A stretch of 64,000 bases of DNA from Stenogyne calaminthoides (taxonomy: Eukaryota > Streptophyta > Magnoliopsida > Lamiales > Lamiaceae). The stretch is from NCBI GenBank assembly GCA_037126765.1, contig JBBCBC010000012.1, positions 2,356,001-2,420,000 of the forward strand, read 5' to 3'. Below the pieces are notes generated by a model. The model did no database searches and had not been told where the DNA came from. It was given only the letters and a program-made list of their open reading frames with translations. The translations under genes were made by a program, and so were the position numbers. Shown piece by piece: positions 57,647 through 64,000 of this stretch. The number at the start of each line of letters is the position of its first letter. The first letter of the stretch is position 1.

Positions 57647-57655
57647 TAACATATA

Positions 57656-58237
57656 TTACATGCATTAGTATATTATATGGAGTAGTATATTAAACATGCA
57701 GTACAATATATTAATGCACTAATGGACACTGCCCATCAATGTAGCATAGGAAAATTTTATTTTTAGATTTTTTTAAATTCAAGTACTACATATTATTAAT
57801 CAAATCAATATTCATTTCATATTTTAAATTATATTTAAAGACATCATCATTTAGTATTCTGAAGGCATACATTTAATAAAGGCAGCCATAATCCTATCTA
57901 GAGCACATATTTTATCAAGACTTCATTGCAAATAAAAATTATTATTTTTTGTTTATTCCATTTTCAAATATTGTTATAAGTTAGATTTATGATAGATACA
58001 AATTTACTTTTTTATTATGTAAATTGGCGACATTTATATTAAAGGGTGATTAAATCGATTGATCATGTCAAATTTGAACACAAAATAAATTATTCGTAAG
58101 CCTAATTTACGATAATATTTAAATGGAATGATTTATTTATAATTATTTAAAATTTTATATTAAACTGTAATTAAGTAAAAAATAATAATTTTATTTGTAA
58201 TTAAATTTTTTATCAAATAAAAGACATGTAATTTGCC
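57656..58237. other. AT-rich intergenic DNA
   Basis: No gene or element boundary seen. Confidence 0.4.
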
Positions 58238-58566
58238 TAGGCAAATTATCCTGTGCACCACATGCACCAATAAATTTGGTGCAATTTAATTTTAAAAACT
58301 CTTTTTCTATTTTTTTTTAGTTTTAACTTTTTTTTTTTTTTTTCAATTTTGGTTTTCTTTTAACTTTAATTTCAGTTTTAGATGTTTTTTTAATACCCGA
58401 CCCGAAACCCGGCCCGAGTGGTTCACGGTTCACTCGGCCCAAGTGGTTCATGGTTCACCCGGCCCAAATGGTTCATATATGAATTAGGGTTTATTGTTTA
58501 GAAGTTAGGGTTTAGAGTGCACCAATTTAGATTGGTACATGGGGTGCACAGGAGAGTGACTTATTT
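58238..58566. mobile_element. Foldback element, class uncertain
   Basis: TCCTGTGCACCACATGCACC at the left faces the complement of TACATGGGGTGCACAGGA at the right, and AGGCAAAT lies just outside on both sides in inverted orientation. The interior holds three spaced copies of GGCCC(A/G)A(G/A)TGGTTCA (58412-58470). Non-coding. Confidence 0.6.
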
Positions 58567-58835
58567 GCCTATTATTTATAAAAATTAAAAGTTAATCAAA
58601 CATAGTGCAAAAATGCCAATAAAAGTGTTAATATGGCGTTGTTAATAAATACAACTCATATTAACACTGAATTTTACCAGAGTATCATTCACAAATAATA
58701 TTGACATTTTTTTTTTAAATTGAGATTATTATTTTTTTATAAAAAGGAGATGAGAACCATGTTATTGGCCCTCCATTGGGGTGGGTAGCATATATATCTG
58801 ATAGAGAGCCATTAAGATTCAATCTCCATGGCAAA

Positions 58836-59170
58836 CGTTCACAATATTGAGTGGAAAATTTATGTCATTAAGATTTAATTTTCAGGACAAACCTACTTAA
58901 TATGTCAGTTGAGAATTTATACAATATTTCAATTGAGAATTTAATCGTTTATCCAACATAGGTTTGAGAATTTAATCGTTTATCCAACATAGGTAGGACT
59001 GGCATATCGTACGTTCACAATATTGAGTGGAAAATTTATGTCATTAAGATTTAATTTTCAGGACAAACCTACTTAATATGTCAGTTGAGAATTTATACAA
59101 TATTTCAATTGAGAATTTAATCGTTTATCCAACATAGGTTTGAGAATTTAATTGTTTATCCAACATAGGT
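58836..59170. repeat. Direct repeat of about 159 bp, two copies
   Basis: Copies begin ACGTTCACAATATTGAGTGG at about 58836 and 59011 and are nearly identical. Each also holds an internal doublet of GAGAATTTAATCGTTTATCC. No coding sequence. Confidence 0.85.
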
Positions 59171-59183
59171 AGATCGCATACCA

Positions 59184-60058
59184 TGTTGAAAAATACTTCC
59201 GAAATTGATGTCTTTTCTCACCCATCATAAATCTTTTCTAGCGTGTTTTGTCCTCACTCGCTTAACTTTGGAACTTCTTTCACCCATCATAAAATTGCTC
59301 CAAGCCAAGCTCGCTTAACTTTAGAGTTCTTTCACAATGAACACCAGAAAAGAAGATGCACCTTGTTGGTATGAGTAGTACTAATCAATTCCTTTTAACG
59401 TTCCTTGTGTTGAATGCCTAGTCGTGCTACGATTAGGCCTTAATTCAGGACTCGCATCATCTGACACACAACCTTGGCTGGGAACTGCTAGAACCCATAT
59501 CCCAACAATCCCCCATTCTTGCCGACTGTGAGGACTAAAGGTCTCCGCCGGCGAGGTTCCCCTCATTTGACCAACAACTACTGCCACCGGGATTCGAACA
59601 CAAGACCCGCGCTCTGATACCACTTGTTGGACCGGGAGCACAATCAGAATTCCCCCTCATTTGACCAACAACTACTGCCACCGGGATTCGAACACACGAC
59701 CCGCGCTCTGATATCACTTGTTGGATCGGGAGCACAATCAGAATTGATGTACTGTCCTCGCAAACCAACACGGATCTTTTCTAGCGTGCTTTGTCCTCAC
59801 TCGCACGCACCCTGAAAACTTCCCAGCGGGTCACCCATCATGAAATTGCTCCAAGTCAAGCACGCTTAACTTTAGAGTTCTTTCACAATGGACACCAGAA
59901 AATAAGATGCACCTTGTTGGTATGAGTAGTACTAATCAATTCCTTTTAATGTGTCTTGTGTTGAATGCCTAGTCGTGCTACAATCATGCCTTAATTCAGG
60001 ACTCGCATCATCTGGCACACGACCTTGGCTGGGAACTGCTGGAACCCATATCCCAACA
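59184..60058 (-). mobile_element. TRIM-like miniature LTR retrotransposon
   Basis: On the minus strand the 5' LTR runs from TGTTGGGATATGGGTTCC (60058) down to 59719. Next is a primer-binding site TGATATCAGAGCGC (59705-59718 region), a near match to the initiator-Met tRNA site TGGTATCAGAGC, which is intact in a duplicate at about 59609-59620. A purine run AATGGGGGAT lies directly before the second LTR start at 59507, which ends near 59184. LTRs are about 340 and 324 bp and the internal part about 210 bp, with a ~90 bp tandem duplication. There is no coding capacity. Confidence 0.75.
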
Positions 60059-60640
60059 CCGTACCATACCATAGTATATACCGTATACCGCACCGAAATT
60101 TATGATATTTAAAAATTCATATGGTACCATACCGAAAATTTCGGTATATCGAAATTTCGGTATGCTAAAATCGCATACCGTATACCGTACCAAAAATTCG
60201 GTATACCATATCGTATTGAAATTTCTGGTATATACCGAATCATACCGAATTAATGGTATTACCGTTTCATACCGAAAATTTGACATATCTTTCATACCTT
60301 GATTATTTATTAAAAAAACATGTATTTTATGAATAGTAATTCTCAAATTTTAATAAAATAAAAAATATATTATATATTTATAGATATGGTACAGTAAATA
60401 CCACAATATACCGGGATAACGAATACTGAAAATATTGTGGTATACTAATATATACCGATTTTTTTTTTTTATACCGGTGTACCAAAACTTCCAAAATTTT
60501 ATACTGTTACCGTACCAAAATGTTCATTTCGGTAAGGTAACATACCATACCGAATATTTCGATATCTCAAAATTTTGGTATTTTTCGGTACGGTAGGCTC
60601 GATATACCGGTATATTAAGTATTTTTTTCACCCCTGCACA
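60059..60640. repeat. Palindrome-rich GGTATACCG repeat
   Basis: Many degenerate copies of CCGAAATTTCGGTAT and GGTATACCG in both orientations produce a highly self-complementary stretch. Frames at 60008-60346 simply translate the repeat. Probably a decayed foldback DNA transposon. Confidence 0.6.
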
Positions 60641-60844
60641 CAGGATTTGAACTTGCATTGTCAAAAAATTTATCCCCACATCACCATAAGTCTTACCATT
60701 CGACTATGCCCCTAGGGACTAATTTAAAACAATATTACTCATAAAATGCACAGTGCATATGATGTATACATGACCTAGCCAAATAAGAAAAATGATCAAA
60801 TAATCAAATTTAGCCCATACTTTTGATTATTTATTTTTTTTATC

Positions 60845-61265
60845 AAATTTAGCACATATTTTTCTCTCTCTCTCTCCAAATTTAACACATACTTTCACTT
60901 AATATTTAAAAACATCTCGAGACACAATATTCGACAAGGATCGTCTGGTGTGGTCGTTAGAGTCCACTTGTCTTGTTGACGTGATCAGAGTCCACCTGTC
61001 TTGTTGACGCGTAAATATTAAAACAAAAATATTCCCACCTAAGATTAGAAAACACGAGATATAAAAATATCTCGAACCACTATTTTAAAATTTTATGTGG
61101 GGATATATTTTATTTTTTTATTTTAATATTTACACGTCATCAAGACAAGTGGATACCGGCGACCACATCAGACGAACCTTGACAAAAATGGAGCAGGAAT
61201 TATTTTAAGTATTAAGTGAAAGTATGTGCTAAGTTTGGAGAGAGAAAAAAATATATGCTAGAATC
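60845..61265. mobile_element. Foldback element with terminal inverted repeats of about 150 bp
   Basis: Left TCTCTCTCTCCAAATTTAAC, ACATACTTTCACTTAATATT and GTCCACTTGTCTTGTTGACG face the complements of right-hand CATCAAGACAAGTGGAT, AGTATTAAGTGAAAGTATGT and AAGTTTGGAGAGAGA. The left arm has an extra tandem copy of GAGTCCACCTGTCTTGTTGA. Long inverted repeats suggest a MULE-like element. Non-coding. Confidence 0.65.
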
Positions 61266-61698
61266 AGTGACGGAACTACATTGAGGCCAAGGGGGTCACT
61301 AGGCCCTCTCAAAATTTTATATATAATTATATATAAATAGTATAATATACATTATTAACTTATTTTGTGATCAAGTGACATGAGAGTGGAGTTAAGATGC
61401 AGATGTGTTAGTATTCAAGTCTCAAATATTGCATTTTTTAAATTTAAACTTCAAAATTTGCCTTTTTTCCATTTATTTCATTTAAACTTCAAAGTGTGAC
61501 TTAAATTTTCTTATTTTTTATATACTTTATTGCTCAATTTAAGACAAATTTAAGTTTTAACTTTCAGGTGAAGAAAATGAGTGAAAGGGAGAAAGAGATT
61601 ATAATTCACATTTTAAATATGTGTAGATAAAAGTATTTTACTTAGTTAATATAAAAATATTTAGTCCAATTTTTTTTTTTGAATATATAAAAAACATA
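61266..61698. other. Intergenic DNA
   Basis: AT-rich, no gene recognised. Confidence 0.35.
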
Positions 61699-62115
61699 TT
61701 TAGGGTGTGATTGGTATATTTGAATAGATAATGAATGGAATGATCATTCCTTAATCTATTCCAAATACATTGATTGTTATGTATCTTTGGAAGAAATCAT
61801 AATTTCATTAAGAATGGTCATTCTAAAAAATAAAGGAATTGTGATTCCTTACATACCCCATGAGTTTATGTATTCCACATTTTGAGGAATTAAATTTTTT
61901 TTCCACAAAAAATATTATCATTAATTTCACAATATTACCTTCTACCCAACAACAACATTAATAATTTAATAATAATATTATTTTATAAAAAAATATTTAA
62001 TAAAAAAAAATCATATTAAATAATAATAATAATATGTATTAGTAAATTATTTTTATATGATTATTTAATATTTAATATGATTATTATTATTTTTATTTTT
62101 ATTAAATAATTTTTG
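61699..62115. mobile_element. Small repeat, uninterrupted copy of the site hit by element A
   Basis: GGGTGTGATTGGTATATTTG through CATTGATTGTTATGTAT and AAGAAATCATAATTTCATTA parallels 15361-15439 plus 32265-32345 without the retrotransposon. The right end is unclear; it merges into AT-only sequence next to the copia remnant. Confidence 0.6.
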
Positions 62116-64000
62116 AAAGTGTTTTTGTTGGAATAGAAAACTCCTTAGCCAGGATTTGTTTTCAAATACCTGAGTAACCTGTGTACTGCACTTAAATGAG
62201 CTTTTGTAGACTGACTCATGAATTGTGTTAGTGTCTGTATAGAGTAAGATAAGCCAGGTCTAGTAATGGTTAAGTAGAGAAGCATACCAACTATCATTCT
62301 ATAAAGATCCTGTAACAATGGTGATGTTTCAGAAATAAAAGAATGTTTAGAATCCATTGGAGTAGTACAAGGCCTACTTCCAAGATAGCCACAATCATCC
62401 AAGATTTGTCACAAATGTATACCATGTTCATTTCTAGCTACCTCAATACCAAAGTATGTATTTCAACATGTCAAGATCTTTAATGGTAAACTTGTTATCA
62501 AGGAAAGTTTTGACTCTCTGAATCTCATCAATATTATCACCAGTTAATATAATATCATCAACATAAACTAATAGAACAGTAAAATGACCATCAAAGTGCT
62601 TAGTAAACAAAGAGTTATCAGCAAGTGATTGAATATAAACAAATTCACTAAGGGAAACAGACAACTTATGAAACCATTGTTTTGATGTCCTGTTTGAGCC
62701 CATATAAGCTCTTGTTTAACCTGTAAACTCTCTTGTCAGTATGTTCAAGATAACCAGGGGTAGGGGTCACGTAAACTTCTTCAACTAGATCTCCATGCAA
62801 AAAAACATTGTTGATATCTAGTTGGTGAATATGCCAACTCTTTGAATTTGCAATAGCAAGTAAGATTCTCATTGTAGTAATCTTAGCCACAGGTGAGAAA
62901 GTATCAAAATAATCTATTAACTCTTCTTGAGTATACCCTTAGCAACCAACCTGACTTTATATCTTTCTATAGAGCCATCAACCTTATATTTAACCTTATA
63001 TACCCATTTGCACGCAATACATTTGCCATTTGGTAAAAAAACTAAAGACCAAGTATTAGTTCTTTACAAGGCCTGAATTTCGAAATTCATTACATTTTGC
63101 CAGTTAGAATCTGTACTTGCTTGCTTATATGTTTTTGGCTCAGTAATTTGAGAAATACCAACAACAAAATGAGTATGAAAATGTGACAACCATTGAATAG
63201 AAAGATAATAAAAAATGGGATAAATATTTCTTTTTGCATGTACCATATTAATAGTATGAAATGAAGAAGTGGAACCTGGTAAAAATATCATAGACTTGAA
63301 GATAAGCAGGAGGATGCCTCTCCCTTGTTGACCTTCTGGGTTCTATCTCAAGTGTATGATCAGTAGGTACCTTTGATAGACCAGATGTAGAAGGGTTAAC
63401 CAGATTATCATAAACTTCTTCATTCAAATCAATATGATTATCATAAAAGTTAGAAGCATTCAGGTTAGGAGTACTATCAGAAATGTGATCATAAACATGT
63501 ACAAAAGCATTTGTATCAGTAGCAGATGTGTCTTGGACAGTATTAACAACTTGACCCTCATCATCATGCAATATAGAATTGTCTAAAGATAAACTCTCAG
63601 CAAAAATCTTATCCAAGAACATATCAGTACCTTTCTTGTCTGAATAAGAAAAAATAGATTCATAGAACTTCACATTTCAAGAAATAATAATCTTTCCAGT
63701 AGATATTTCAAGCAATTTATAACCTTTTGTACCAAAAGGATAACCAATCATAACACATTTAGTAACTATAGGATGAAATTTATGCCTATGAGCAGTTAAT
63801 GTGCTAACAAAACATAAACAACCAAAAGCCTTCATATGCTCATAATTTGGAAGTTTGCCAAAAAGTAATTCAAAAGGACATCTTTTATTCAGAACCAAAG
63901 TAGGAATCCTGTTGATGATATGTGCAGCAGTTAATATGCATTCACTCCAAAAATGAAGAGGCAAACAAGACTGAAACACCAAAGCTCCAGCAACTTGAAG
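62116..64000 (-). pseudogene. Ty1/copia retrotransposon pol, truncated and frameshifted, runs off the right edge
   Basis: Minus-strand frames give, in order: the end of the integrase (CLPLHFWSECILTAAHIINR then PFELLFGKLPNYEHMKAFGC, 63677-63982), a linker (63248-63673), and the reverse transcriptase (IHQLDINNVFLHGDLVEEVY at 62666-62890; catalytic YVDD in VLLVYVDDIILTGDN at 62443-62703). The connection to RNase H follows (62145-62402), ending at a TAA after LKTNPG. Copia order (integrase before RT) is clear. Frames change at about 62.67 and 63.2 kb. RNase H proper and the 3' LTR are missing, cut off near 62116. Confidence 0.85.

Noticed and set aside
59585..59720. tRNA gene near the ATTCGAACACAAGACCCGCG and GCTCTGATACCAC strings
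   Set aside because: The strings look like a T-arm/B box and a tRNA 3' end, but their place next to LTR ends and a polypurine run fits a retroelement primer-binding site. No full clover-leaf can be drawn.
60008..60346. Frame of 112 codons in the GGTATACCG region
   Set aside because: Periodic translation of a palindromic repeat (FRYT/RYT-like strings), not a protein.

Overview
The window looks like nuclear DNA of a flowering plant, probably a eudicot and perhaps an asterid. The evidence is a chloroplast ClpC-type gene split by short plant introns, an ICE1/SCREAM-like transcription factor fragment, AT-rich intergenic DNA, and dense plant transposon families (Stowaway, Tourist, Helitron, MULE, SINE, TRIM, Tat-lineage Ty3/gypsy, Ty1/copia). 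The species cannot be fixed from sequence alone. The only gene that looks alive is the 5' part of ClpC, on the minus strand at 1-2606; it runs off the left edge.

From 2.6 to 15.4 kb there is no host gene, only small transposons: Stowaway MITEs (one nested inside another), a candidate Helitron, foldback elements, a 0.5 kb direct duplication and the 3' end of a LINE with its poly(A) tail.

From 15.4 to 47.5 kb the window is dominated by two related Tat-lineage Ty3/gypsy retrotransposons on the minus strand. Element A spans 15440-32259 (target-site duplication ATATG). It is heavily decayed and carries a 1.83 kb solo LTR (duplication GGATG) inside its 5' LTR. Element B spans 34291-47522 (duplication AACAT) and is better preserved, with an 827-codon open frame for reverse transcriptase, two RNase H domains and the integrase N-terminal part. 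Between integrase and 3' LTR both carry an extra gene on the opposite strand. It has its own TATA box, an ATG and clear spliceosomal introns, and encodes a protein of the putative plant gypsy-type transposon family (Transposase_28-like) followed by a coiled coil. Downstream of it are a series of stem-loops with one fixed geometry and a second, small TATA-headed reading frame on the retrotransposon sense strand. This antisense module is the most interesting content of the window.

From 47.5 to 49.7 kb there is a promoter plus N-terminal fragment of an ICE1-like bHLH gene interrupted by a stop codon, then a tandem repeat, then a chromovirus-type integrase C-terminal remnant ending in a 500-N assembly gap (49696-50195). 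From 50.2 to 54.0 kb lie duplicated and inverted LTR-like copies.

From 54 kb to the end there is a mosaic of small elements with clean boundaries: a MITE, a tRNA-type SINE with a 16-bp duplication, a Tourist-like MITE with TTA duplication, a MULE with a perfect 9-bp duplication and a GC-rich gene-like interior, foldback elements, and a TRIM-like element. The last 1.9 kb is a decayed Ty1/copia pol on the minus strand that continues past the right edge.
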